From positions 178,010-242,009 of the forward strand of contig VWZP01007891.1 in the NCBI GenBank assembly GCA_013396995.1: DNA of 64,000 nt. The letters are read 5' to 3'. The notes below the pieces were generated by a model, which did not search any database, was not told the DNA's origin, and saw only the letters and a program-made list of their open reading frames with translations. The DNA is from Dicaeum eximium. Lineage: Eukaryota > Chordata > Aves > Passeriformes > Dicaeidae. A program made the position numbers and the translations under genes. Below are positions 13,299 to 24,327 of the stretch, piece after piece (the first letter of the stretch is position 1; every line of letters starts with the position of its first letter).

Positions 13299-14159
13299 GC
13301 ACCAGCACAGCCACATGTTCACCCTCTCTGGGGTAGATGCCCACAGCACCCAGTGATTGAGTGACTGGGGCAGCTTTGGAAGCTCTGTTACCACCCACCC
13401 TCCCATTTTGGATGCCTGTGTCTGTTGTGGGTGTTTTTTTCCTCCCTTTATGTTCCTGATGTGTTTGGTCAGTAGGAAGGAGCAGCCCGATGCCCAGGGC
13501 CGCGGCGCCGGCGCAGTCTGACGCTGCAGTCAGCTCTCATTCAGCATCTTCTCTGTGATGAGCTTTCTCAGAAGCAAAGTCTTGAAAATATAACTGCCTT
13601 CAGGTCTAAAATTAGAAACCATTCTGCAGACTGATTTCCTCCCCCTCCCCTTCTTTCTGACCCAGGAAACTCACCAGCTGTAATGTTCCCATAGTAACAG
13701 GAGACATGGAGGAAAGGCAGATGAAAGATCTCTGGTTGTAGGGACTATGTTGTTCTGCAGCTGAGAGGCACAAGTCTGTTTTGCATCCTTGTAAATTAGT
13801 GGAATTAATTAAATGTAGGGTCTGGACACGATGGGCAAAATTTATCTGTTTATAGGTACAAATTGTTGAGGGGGGAAAAATGTCAATAGTCACACCAGCA
13901 AATGCAGAATTAAAGAGAAATGTTTAATTAAAGCATGGAATGTTGTTACAATCCATTCTCTGTGCAACAAAACTACCAGGAGCAGGGCTGGAAGAGAAAG
14001 GTGCTAGTGTAACACCATTATTACCCAGAATATAAAACCATGATGTTTTAGTAAGTCAAGAAAGAAGATTTTCAACATTTTAAGCAGTGGCAAACCACGG
14101 AGCATGATGTGAGAGTCAACAGAATGATTCTGCCACTGTTTTACTCCAGGCACTGAACT
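13299..14159. other. Downstream flank of TENP
   Basis: No gene seen. It holds a small GC-rich patch near 13498-13520 and AT-rich sequence around 13800-13950. On the minus strand ATTAAA at 13923-13928 is a candidate polyadenylation signal for TENP. Confidence 0.4.
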
Positions 14160-17100
14160 TCACTCCCAGGTGCTTGCCTCTCTAGATCTTGCCTCTAGCT
14201 GGAGGTTGCAGGGGATCAAGACATAGTCCTGAGCAAGGAAGGAAGGAAGGAGGATTGAGCATGGTGCCTGTGGGGCTCCCTCAGCCCACACAGGGCTTCA
14301 CCATCACCACCCACAGCCCCAGCCACTGTCTGTGTCCATGGGGCTAAAATAAAACGGGGCTCAGCCTATTTAAGGCAGTGGAACTTGGCCCTGCAAGTTA
14401 CCAGGGCTGGACAATCAGGCTCTGATTTATTCTGGAGCTGGGAGGTCAGTATTGCTCCCAGGCTTCCTTTAAATCAAGCACAGCAGGGAGCAGTTTAAAT
14501 GTCTTATTTCTTACCTTGTGAATTGTGACGTTGACATCGGTGTAAGTGAAGCTGGCAATGTGGGGCAGGAAAACCCCTTGACTCAGGACAGCTGAGGGAA
14601 AGAAAGAGGGAAAGTTGCCAGCTGGGTCTGTGAGGAATTTCCCACATGGCACCACCTGCAGAGCTCCCATCTCCTCACCGTTTATCTGGGCTGGCACCTC
14701 CTCACGGATCGTGGGCAGGAACAACTCCTCCAGCAAGGCAGCCTGTGGGGGAAAGCCAGGGTCAGCTCATGGTGTGGGGCTAAAGCAGGGGGAGAGGGGC
14801 AGAGACCTGTAAGAGGGTCCTGATGCTCACTGCACCTCTTCCATCCCACAGGGACTCAACTGTCCCTCCCATCAGGTGCAGTAAGCACCCAAAATCAGTA
14901 TTTCCATATTTCCCTGCTGGCACCCGCTGCTCAGGATGGCTGGGGCAGCTGAGGGGACCAGGCTCTTAGGGGATGGTACCAGGAGTGGCCACAGCTGGAG
15001 GTACCCACCAGGATAGGACCCACATCAGAGGTGGCCAGGCTGAGCTCGATATCCCTGGAAAACAAAAGCAGCAGAGGATCTGCTGGTGCTGAGCTGTAGT
15101 AAGCAGTTCCCCTGTTCCCCAGACTCCCCACCTGGGCTCAGGGCCTTTGTGGGAGTGTGGAAGCTGCAGTTCCCACTTTTCTCCCTAGCCACATTTTTGG
15201 AATTTCACCATTTCCCTGGGGAAGGAGCCACATCCGCAACGCCCAAACTCTAAAAGCTAAAACCCTCCCCAGACCACTTTGCCTCTCCTTTCCCCGCTGT
15301 GACAGGGACGTGTCCCCTGGGGGCTCCTGCAGGGAGATGGGGCCATTACTCTATGGCTGCCACGGAGATGATCATCCTGGTGTCGGTGACGCTGAGGTGG
15401 AGCCTGGCAGTCACGTCCTGTGAGGGGAGCAGAGGGCAGGATCAGTGAGGAAACAGCCCCACTTTGGCTTTGTGGGTGTGCTGAGCCCACAATGTGCTGC
15501 CTCCTGCAATGTGCTCCCTGCATCCTGCGTGATGCACAGGGGCAAATGCTGCTGGAGACTGGGGGCACTGTGGTGGAAAAGGCTGAGCCAGCCCCTGCAG
15601 TGGCTGCACTGGGGCCAGGGCTCAGAGTTAGGGGCAGTGCCTGTGGGCAGCAGGGACACACTGGCAGCACAGGCTTCCCAAGCTCAGCATGCTTCCACAC
15701 TCACCACGTTCACACTCAGGAACCTCTGGAAAAGGGATGATCCTGCTCCGATCTGGGCAGTAAGGAAAAGCTTCAGGATGGCTTTGTCTTCCTCCAGCAC
15801 CACATGAGGTGAGCTCCGGGTCACAGCTTGAAGCAGCACTGGGAGATCCTCTTGGAAGAGGGAGCTCATCTGCCAAGGGAGTGGGGTTGTTTCTGGGCAT
15901 GGCAGCCGTCCCCAGGGTGGGGGTGGGCAGCTGGGGGACTCTGCCTGAGTTGGGGTTACAGTGACAGCAACACACCTGGAGGATCTTCTCAGCCAAGCTG
16001 GCAGTGGTCAGCGAGCTCTGAAACACAAAGCACAGCTCATGATCACCCTGTGGCTGCCTGGGGCTGCTGCTCCAGGGCTCGTGGCTGTGCAGCCCCTCTG
16101 ACAAGCACCATCCCACCCCTGGGTATGGGCAGGAACCCTCCTCACACCAGCCCATGCCAGGGTAAACCTCATGGCAAACTTTCCATGCCCCATTAGACCA
16201 GAAATATTTCAGGAGCTTGGGGGTGAGGGGCTGTGACTCCTACAGGTGCTTGGACACACTCTCACTTCTGTGTAGGGCTTGTGGTTCCTCCAAGACATTC
16301 CCAGGGCAGAGCTGTCCCTCCAAGTATCTCCCACTCCTTCCTTCCTCCCTTATTCCACTCACCAGGAGACTCACGTTGAGGGCTCCAGATGCTTCCAAGG
16401 CAGAGAATAAGCTGGTGTAGAAGTGCTCAGAGACGGCCAGGATGAGGTGGGAAGTGCTGGAGTTCGCCGGCTCGGGCATGCTGAAAGGCACAGGGCTGAC
16501 TGGCAGGGGGACCACTGTCCCTGACACTTGGAAAGTTGTCTGCAGGGACACAGGCAAAGAGAAAATGAATTTCAAGTGTCTCAGGGCTGTAGCATTCAGT
16601 GGAAGCAGCTCTTCCAAGGACTGGAGCTGGGCTGTAAGAGCTGGGAAGTGAGGACTTACTTGCAAAGACATGATGATTCCCTGCTCGGAGTACATGGGGG
16701 CAGCCAGGGGCAGGTACTGGACTTGGCAGGTTGGTGTGATGGGGAATGGAGCTGCAAATGGAGCAGAGAGATGCTCAGGAAGAGGAGGCAAGGAGTGACA
16801 GGCTCTGGGAAGTGTCTGGGTTTCCAGAGTAAAAAAGACAGGGAAAGAGCTGGGCAGAGGGAGCAGGTCCCTGTGGAGATGATGGCAGCAGAGCCTCTGC
16901 GCTGCAGGGCAGGAATTTGTCCCACCTCGTAACCTGCTCCAAAATTCTCCTTGAAACCCTCAGTCCATATTGGGACTGAAACAACTGCCCACCTGCCAGG
17001 GACATCAGCCGTTCATTTGGGAGAAGCAGCAATTTGGCGACTTCCAGGCAAATCTGTGGAATAAAGAACAAAAAGAGAGGTGAACATGGGGGTCTGTTGG

Positions 17101-18854
17101 CATTGGGTGTCCCCAGAAAGCCTCTGAGGTGGGTAATGCCATCGGCTGGTAGCAGGAGCCAGGGGACAATGGCAATGTCCAGTGAGCACAGAGCCTGTGG
17201 GGGAAATCTGGGAAAGCACCAGGTAGACATAAAGTGCTCTAATTCTTACAGACCTGTACAGTGCTGCCTTATGCCTTTACAAACTTCATCTTACTTTTTC
17301 AACATTGATCTGCTTGTCCACCTCCGACCCTGAGGACTTGCTGGGTAAAAACAACAGAACAGAAGTTAGGAGAAAACCAGATCAGCCAAAGGTGGGTGAG
17401 GTCTTTTATCTGGCCCAAAAGGCATCCAGAGACAGAATTGCCATTGTTTTCTATCATCTATTAAGCTATGATTACAATTCAGAATCCCAAAGCACTGGAG
17501 AATTGGCACTGGACTTACATTAAAAGCATTCCAGCTGCACAACCCTAAAAGTACCACTCCTTTGTTACAGACTGAAACTCTCTTAAAATGGGGAAACCAC
17601 CCCAAAAGTAGAGCCAAGTTCCTCCCATGAAGATAAAGTTTTAGTTTGCCTTTGTTAGCTTTGAGGGCAGTAAGAAAGTCTCAATCCAATCACCTTCCTG
17701 CCTAGAAACACTTGTGCCTCAGTTTCTTCTTTCACCCATTACCCAAATGCCACAAGGAGGAGAACTGTGGGGCTGACCTGTCCCTCTCCTCGGTGCTCTG
17801 CACCTCCTCCAGGGTGGGTTTGCAGTCAGAGGTGACCAGCTCCAGGTTCCCTTCGGGGTTCATCTCCACGTGCAGGTCTGCCAGGACGGACAGCCTCATC
17901 TCCTTGGTGGCTGAGCTGTGCCGGGGAGGAGAGGAGAAGGCTGGAGCTGGGGGGTGCTCCTGGCCAACTCCCCACAGGCCACCCTTGCTCCTGCAGGTGC
18001 CTTGTGACCTCAGGCAGGAGCTTGGGCTGGTCCCAGCCCTGCAGCCCCGGCACTCACGGGGCAGATGTGATGCCAAGGTCCACCTCGATGCTCAGCCGCA
18101 TCCCGGTGTCGGGGACCAGGGTCAGGGAAAAGTTGTCAACTTTGACAGAGGTAATTCGGTTCCTGCTGGAACTGAAAGGAAGGTGTTGGGAGACCAGCAC
18201 AGACCCTGAGAAACCCCAGAAGTTCACAAGATCTGTGCAGATAAATCCACACCCTGAGAGCAGCATGGGTTCTGCTTCTGCTGGACACCAGCAAAGGAGC
18301 CAGGACCTGATTTCTAAACCTCCTGGTCTGCAGGAGGATTTTTGTTCTCGCTGGCAAAGTGCCTTTCATGGCAATATTCACACACCACTGTGAACCAGGG
18401 GTATGGCTGCAAAGCCTGTGCAAGGAAGGGCAACTCACCTACTTGGGGAGGCAGGAGATGGGTCTGGGGCTGGTGGGACCATGAGGTCCTTCCTGAGGAC
18501 CGACTCTGCATGTGGCTTTGAAACTTCAGCAACTGTGAAACAGGGCAGATGTTTCATGAGAGCCTCTGGAGCTTGTGTCCTGACGGACAGACTGAAGCCC
18601 ATTTCCATCCCTTACTAGCCCCCTGCTGCTAGCAATGGGCAGGGGGTGAGGCAGGTAAGCTGAGTAGCAGCACGAGATTCAGCAGCAGAGTGGAGGATGT
18701 CAGTGCCTCCTCTCCCTGCTGCTGGCATGGGAGATGTGGGCCTGCACTTACGGTATCTCAGTCCAGAGGGGGTGAGGATGCCACCACAGTCAGGGGACCT
18801 GGTGGTGTGAGCTGGGACCAGGAGGCTCAGGAGGACGCTCAGGGTGCAGAGCAT
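14160..18854 (-). CDS. TENP: TENP (ovoglobulin G2), BPI-fold secreted protein
   Basis: Complete avian TENP, an abundant egg-white protein of the BPIFB group. Coding exons in transcript order: 18854-18752, 18532-18439, 18171-18058, 17915-17778, 17340-17295, 17053-16993, 16751-16660, 16539-16363, 16017-15976, 15869-15705, 15417-15350, 15054-15009, 14742-14679, 14591-14515, 14228-14160 (TGA). They splice without a frame break into 451 residues. The start is the ATG at 18854: it begins MLCTLSVLLSLLVPAHTT, a clear signal peptide, followed by SPDCGGILTPSGL. Recognised TENP segments are YLAEVSKPHAESVLRKDLM, SRNRITSVKV, CLEVAKLLLLPNERLMSL, CQVQYLPLAAPMYSEQG and SFTYTDVNVTIHK. Cys in TSDCKPT and in ICLEV form the likely domain-1 disulfide; NVS, NSS and NVT are sequons. 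It runs opposite to the other BPIF genes here. Confidence 0.97.
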
Positions 18855-18868
18855 CGCCACGCTGGCAC
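18855..18868 (-). other. TENP leader: acceptor of the signal-peptide exon
   Basis: On the minus strand a CAG acceptor ends at 18869 and 14 noncoding bases precede the ATG at 18854. The acceptor follows a very long pyrimidine tract (18871-18935 on the minus strand), seen on the plus strand as GGA/GAA repeats. This explains that purine-rich stretch as a splicing signal rather than a separate repeat. Confidence 0.75.
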
Positions 18869-19513
18869 CTGGAGGAGGAGGAGGAAAAAGAAGAGGAAGA
18901 GGAGGAGGGGGAGGAAGAGGGCGAGCAGGAGGAAGAGGGCACCCACAGCAGCCTGGTCACAACAACGTGGCCCTTGCCTGGCCACTGAGGCACAGAGCCA
19001 CAGATCTGCTCCTCGACTGGGGTTGTGGTGTGGAGCTTGTCAGCTTTGGTGCAATAACAACCCACAGGTCTTGTGTGGTGTCTTAAAAGCACTGACAGAA
19101 GGCTCAGCCTTGAAGAGCCTCTGCAATCTTGTGAGCTAGAACAGTGCCTGCAGCAATATCTCACTTACTGAGGAGCACAGAATGGCCACAACTGGTATAA
19201 AAACAGCAAATAAACAGAAGCTAAAATTAATAGAGGAAGGAATGAAAGTTATGGAGGAGTTATAAAGTCAAATGAAAAGGTGAAAGTGTTATCTGTGTCT
19301 GAAACACATTTGGGAATCATTTATAATGTCTGCAATGTTCTTACAATGTTATGAAAACAAGTAATTCAGACAGTTTAACCTGCAGAAAGCATACATATTT
19401 ATCTCAGTCTTTGCAGAAAGCATCACTTCTGGTGACTGCTGACCCTTATGGAGACACACAAAAGCAGGAGCAATGCCTGTATCAAGTTATTCAGTTTGCA
19501 AAAGCATCTTTAC

Positions 19514-19565
19514 CTCTCCTGGCTGGTCTTCCCATTCTTCTGGCTCAGCCTTGTGACTTGCCGTG
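19514..19565 (-). other. TENP noncoding leader exon (predicted)
   Basis: On the minus strand a consensus donor (GAGAG then GTAAAG) ends an exon at 19514, about 50 bp below a TATA box. A leader exon here matches the structure of the other two complete BPIF genes in the window. The transcription start at about 19565 is inferred from TATA spacing. Confidence 0.55.
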
Positions 19566-19588
19566 GCCACACTGAGAAATTCTGCTGG

Positions 19589-19597
19589 TTTTATATA
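19589..19597 (-). promoter_or_regulatory. TATA box of TENP
   Basis: TATATAAAA on the minus strand, about 25-30 bp above the predicted leader exon and 735 bp above the start codon. A strong TATA box fits a gene expressed at very high level in the oviduct; that functional link is inference. Confidence 0.6.
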
Positions 19598-19929
19598 TCC
19601 TCCCAACCAAAGCTGATGGGGCAGGAATTGGCAAAGAGGGCTGGGAACCAGCACACTGGGGGGACACTTTGTTTTCTGTACCATTTTTATTGTTTCCCCA
19701 TAGAATTGATTACTTTGGCCATTGACCTGGCGAGGTGAAGGATTGAACAGCAGGTGCTGGGGCAGCTTGTCTTCACTGTGGTGCTCCTGAGGAACACAAA
19801 GAAAGGCCTCTGGGTGGAGGGTGCCAAGAAATCAAACATTGTTAGAAAGCAAACGTGGATTTCTTTGCTCTGCAGCCACCCTTTCTTCTGAACAGCACAG
19901 GGACAGCACCTCCATGTCCACCTCTGCCA

Positions 19930-20325
19930 TGGACATGCTGGGAGAGCTCAGGTTGTTCAGCCTGGAGAAGAGAAGGCTCCAAGGAGACCTTTGAGCCCCT
20001 TCCAGTGCCTAAAGGGGCTCCAAGAGAGCTGCAGAGGCACTTGTGCTAGGTCATGGAATGACAGGACAAGAGGCAATGGCTTTAAACTGACAGAGTGCAG
20101 GGTTATGTTAGAGATCAGGAAGAACTTCTTCCCTGTTAGGGTGGTAAGGCCTGGCACAGGCTGCCCAGAGAAGCTGTGGCTGCCCCATCCCTGGAAAGGT
20201 TCAAGGTCAGGCTGGATGGGACTTGGAAAAGTCTAGAGGAAGGTGTCCCTGCCCATGGAAGAGGTTTGGAACTGGATGAGCTTTAAGGTCCCTCACAACC
20301 CAGACAATTCCAGGATTCTGTGACA
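19930..20325 (+). mobile_element. CR1 LINE 3' fragment
   Basis: About 400 bp of CR1 3' region. Diagnostic parts in order are CAGCCTGGAGAAGAGAAGGC, GGCTTTAAACTGACAGAG, GAAGAACTTCTTCCCTGT, CCTGGAAAGGTTCAAGGTCA and the terminal CCAGGATTCTGTGACA. It is the longest and best preserved CR1 copy in the window and lies upstream of TENP. Confidence 0.92.
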
Positions 20326-22706
20326 GGCTGCTGTGGATTGTGTCACTCTCCTGGCTGGGCAGCTCAGACCAGAAGGGATGAGACAGGACATGACCTGAAG
20401 GAGATCCTGGCGATTTATTAAGGACATTCTCTGGTTCCATCGGGGCTGGGTAAGTCTTTTGAAGGTAACAGAAGTATTTCTATTGGGTTCAGCGAGTTTT
20501 AGACCAGACAGAAGATCTGAAATGGCCCATGTGCTATAATCCCTTCCTCTCTTAAACCCATTCCCTATCAAAAGCCACAGGTAATGTTTATTACAATTGG
20601 CTGAAAATACAGCCAGTGGCATCCACTCTCTTTGATAATATCTACAAACAGCAGAACTCTTCATGGGAGGGAATAGGAGCTCCTCTCCTTCCTGTGCTTG
20701 ATGTCCATCACGTCCTCCTGGCTTCCTTTTGGCCTGGAGGACAGAGCATGCACCACCTGCAGACACCACATACACACACCCTGCGTGGCCTTACCAGCTC
20801 CCCTTTGTGTTCTGACTTCCCCCATCCTCCCCAGTCTCGTGACCTCAGCCTGACCAGTCTCCCAGAGGGGTTGAGTTGCCCATTTTGGTCTGCCCGCCTC
20901 GGCAGTGGGGTGAGGTGTTCAGGGCTTGTTGAAACACCTGCAGCCTGGGCAGCAGCCATTGTCCTTTGTGGCACCAGGTGCATCTTGGCACGTTCAGAGC
21001 CCTTGGCTCTCCCTGCCCAGCACGGTGTTACTTTCCTGCTCAGCATGACAGGGAAATGCCAGGAAGAGCAGAATTCCAGCCACGCTGTGCATTCCCATCG
21101 AAGGCAGCCTGGGAGCAGCGTCTAGAGAAAATATGAAGATGGAGCAGCCTGCCAAGGGAGAGCAGGATTTACACTTCCACGCTGATGTAGGCAGCCCACT
21201 GAGAGGCAAGGAATGTGTTCAGAAAAGTAAATCCATCGAGAAGGTTGTAACCCTCAGACGAGTCCCCTGAGGCTGTGGGAGGTGTTTTGTGGGATCTGAC
21301 TTTGGCAGGGACATGGACACAGTCTAGGAGAGTCTCTGAGAAATGAGTCTGCTGTGTTTTAGAGCAGCAGTGGGGAATTTGCCCCTGTGATTCCTTTTTC
21401 CAGGGCAGGTGATATCGCCAGCTCTCCCTGAAATTGGGGATTTTCTGGGGAGCGTTATCATCTCTTCCAGCAGTGCAAGGGTTGGGGATAAGCTGCCACC
21501 ACGGTGCTTAGAGGTGGATTTTCTCCTCCTGAAGAGCTGTTCTGGACCTGATGATGCCTGTGGAGGCTTAATTAGATGTCAACTCACAGCATAATGACTG
21601 ATCAAGTTACTAGCACAAAAGTGCCTTTCTGGCATGATGTGCTCCTTGTCGGGAGTTATCCATAAATCTTCCACTCCTGTTAGATAAGATGTAAATCTCC
21701 TTGTCTGGGCTTAGCAGCGGGCCACTGAGCACAGCTCTGGGAGGGAGGTAATGACGGATTAAACCTCATGACAAGTTTTATACAGAAATGAAGAGAGGAA
21801 ATAAATTACTTTGTGCTGCATTACCTCACCAGGCTGAGCTCCCATAGTTGGGTCCTACTGGGTGGGGCACCCAGGAGGGATGGGGGAGGACACCGTGGTG
21901 GCCACAAGTCTAAAGGACAGCCAAAGGGACAGCAGCAGCCTGGAGGAGGGTTCTGTGCAGCCTCTTTGCAGTCTGGTGGGATGTGTGGATGTCCCATGGT
22001 GGAATTAGGACAGGGTTGAGGCTGAGGAGCCCATTCTCTGGGAGGGTGAAAGTTCTTCTCATCCTCACTCTAACCCTGCCTGAAATCAGTAAGAATATTA
22101 TTGAGGTTATCACAATTTTCACTGGGTTATCTCCCAGCTGAGCCCATGTCCTCCCCCAGTGTTTGCACAGCCCCATGAACCTTTGGGGAGCTGCTCCTCC
22201 AAAAGTCACAATTACACGTGTGTCTCCAAGAGCAGAATTTACCACTGCCCATCTTAGGTTTCTTCTTGCTCCCACCTCTGTCTGCACCATGTAATTAAGC
22301 AGACGTGGTTTTTCCTTCAGACTTGGTGCACAAGTCTCTGTTGGCTGGGAGCTCTCATTTGGGACCTGAGACTGAGAGCTTACCCAGACTTCCAGATTTA
22401 TCAGTGAAATTATTTATATTGGCAGATGCTGGAAGCCCTCAGGGACCAGCTCACATAACAGTATCACCCAGCCCTTTAATTCTTTCTGTTCTCCTCTTTC
22501 CCAGTCAGGTTTTACAGACTGACTGTTCCTTACCTCTCTGCAGAAGATCAGCAGGGGTTCTGGGTGTGTTGGGATGGGAGGTGTAAATAGAGATGTTTTA
22601 TGTGATACAGTGGTAGCACTGCAGCCCCTCGCCCTCCTGCACAGGCTCCTCCCGGGGTGGCTCCTGCTGAACTCTCTGTATTCTGTAAATTATCCAGCAC
22701 TCTCAG
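20326..22706. other. Intergenic DNA upstream of the BPIFB6-like relic
   Basis: No exon could be supported on either strand. If the relic ever had a signal-peptide exon and promoter they should lie here, but I could not identify them. Confidence 0.4.
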
Positions 22707-24230
22707 CTGCTCCAAATGGGAGTGATGTTCTGCAGAAAATGGCAGAGGAAGCCGTGAAAAGAAAAAGCCCAAGCCCAGGAAAGGCATCTCGGGGTGAGCG
22801 ATGAGCCACAGCCTCGCACCGCCAGCCCGGAACCGGGAAAAGCAAATAAAAGTGGGAGGTTGGGAAGTGTCAGCCCGGAGGCAGCCACGAATCACTCCCC
22901 ACTAACAAGTGGGATATTAAAGCTGGTGATTTTCTGCGTGGTTGTGTCTACAAACACACAGAGAAACTGTAACTTAAAGGCTGCAAAGCCTCAGCTCCTG
23001 CCTCAGCACCATCCGGGGCAGCTTTTGTCCATGATGTCCCAGTGAAACCCCTGAATTTCTGGGGGATCAGAGCCAGCCCTCCATCCCCCAGATCCATGCT
23101 TGATGGGGGCATGGAGATGTTTTGAATGCTAAAACAATTTTTTTCCCAGATTTTTTTCAAAATCCATGACCATATGATTTTTCATTGGGAAGAAAAATGT
23201 TTCTAAATTTAAAAGTAGATTTAAATTGAAAGTTTGAACAAGAAGGGGAAGAAAAAGGTAATGAGAATATCAGCAAGAAGTGATTTTGCTGTAAGCAAAG
23301 GCATCAGGCTCTGACTGTTCCTCTTTACCCATCTCTTTTCCTCTGTCTTTCCTTCAGGCTGAAGGTGAAAAGTTTCTGTTCCTTGTGATCTTTCTGGTGT
23401 TCTCCCCTGGCTTGGGGCTCTTCATTAATTAGTCCAAATAAGAATAACTGGGAAAAGGTTAATGGGAACCAGTGCCCACGGGGAGCACAGGTGGGGGATC
23501 TGGGGGCTCACCCATCCCCAGGGTTTATCCTGTGCTGACCAAACTTTGCTCGGAGCAGCTTTACAGACAGGAACACGGAAATCACTCTGGTTGCAAACCT
23601 GATGGTCGGAGGGTGGCTGTGGCAGGACACCACGGGCACCCCGAGGTTCAGCCCCAGGAGCTCCCACATCCCCTTTGTCAGTGTTAGAATCAACCCCTCC
23701 AGCAGGAAAGTCCCAAAGGACACATCCCTGGTTTGCTGGGATTGACAATTCCTCAGGGGCAGGTAACAGCACTGTTGGATGTTTCAGTCTTCAGGTTTGG
23801 AACTCTACAGCACACAAATACTTTTTCAGTCCTTTTTTTTCCACTAAACAAAGGTTTTATGGACAAATTCAGGCCAGCTCCACTTGTGCTATTCCATGCA
23901 ATGTGCACATTTGTCTGCTTGGTACTCCCAGACTGTCAGAGCTTCTTTTAGGGATGAAAACCTTCAGCTTCATTTAAAACCAGAAGATGGCATTCTTGAG
24001 AAAAGGTTTGCAAAGAGAGAAAACACATTTTATTAGACACGAGGCAAATTTTGCCCTAATCTCTACCAGATCAATTTCTTTAGCGAGTGACTTTCCCACC
24101 TTTTGATCTTCAATAAATAATTATTGCTGGGTGCATGAGGGCTCTGAGGGTGACGTGTTCTCCCTGCCCAGTGTGCAAAGTCGTGAGCAAGGTCCTTCAC
24201 AGCCCCCTTCAGAAAGTGCTGCCAGCTGTG
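22707..24230 (+). pseudogene. BPIFB6: BPIFB6-like pseudogene (relic exons)
   Basis: Three pieces in the right order and orientation resemble human BPIFB6. At 22707-22793 the frame reads GSDVLQKMAEEAVKRK, like the second exon segment SHILEKMAAEAGKKQ, and ends at a GTGAGC donor. At 23567-23705 NTEITLVANLMVGGW and QDTTGTPRF match the fourth exon (MEIIVALNI, RDEETGLPVF); its acceptor is intact, but the donor reads GAAAGT instead of GTAAGT and the family cysteine is replaced by Ser. At 24172-24230 KVVSKVLHSPLQKVLPAV matches KMVNKFLDSTLHKVLPGL, with CAG acceptor and GTAAGT donor, but the exon is 59 nt instead of 64. I found no convincing later exons. The position between TENP and the BPIFB3-like gene equals that of mammalian BPIFB6. 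It is broken by splice loss, an exon-size change and missing exons. Confidence 0.65.
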
Positions 24231-24238
24231 GTAAGTCC

Positions 24239-24327
24239 CATCCTCCTCCCCTCCTTGTTTCCCAGAGATCATCTCCTCCTCCCTCTCCTCCTTCTCCTTC
24301 TCCTCCTCCGCCTCCTCCTCCTTCTCA
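24239..24327. repeat. Pyrimidine-rich (CCT/CTT)n low-complexity tract
   Basis: About 90 bp of nearly pure C and T on the plus strand, mostly TCC and CTT triplets, just after the last BPIFB6-like relic exon. The long leucine/proline open frames over it are artefacts of the repeat. Confidence 0.9.

Noticed and set aside
12841..13364. Repetitive open frames (HGQGQG-type) on the plus strand
   Set aside because: They are translations of the 34-bp minisatellite; there is no splice, start or homology support.
18869..18940. Stand-alone GGA/GAA microsatellite
   Set aside because: It is better explained as the polypyrimidine tract of the TENP intron on the opposite strand.
22880..22975. Possible BPIFB6 third exon (LVIFCVVVSTNTQ)
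   Set aside because: A few residues resemble IFQCVSTGMTV, but there is no clear acceptor or correct length, so it was not counted.
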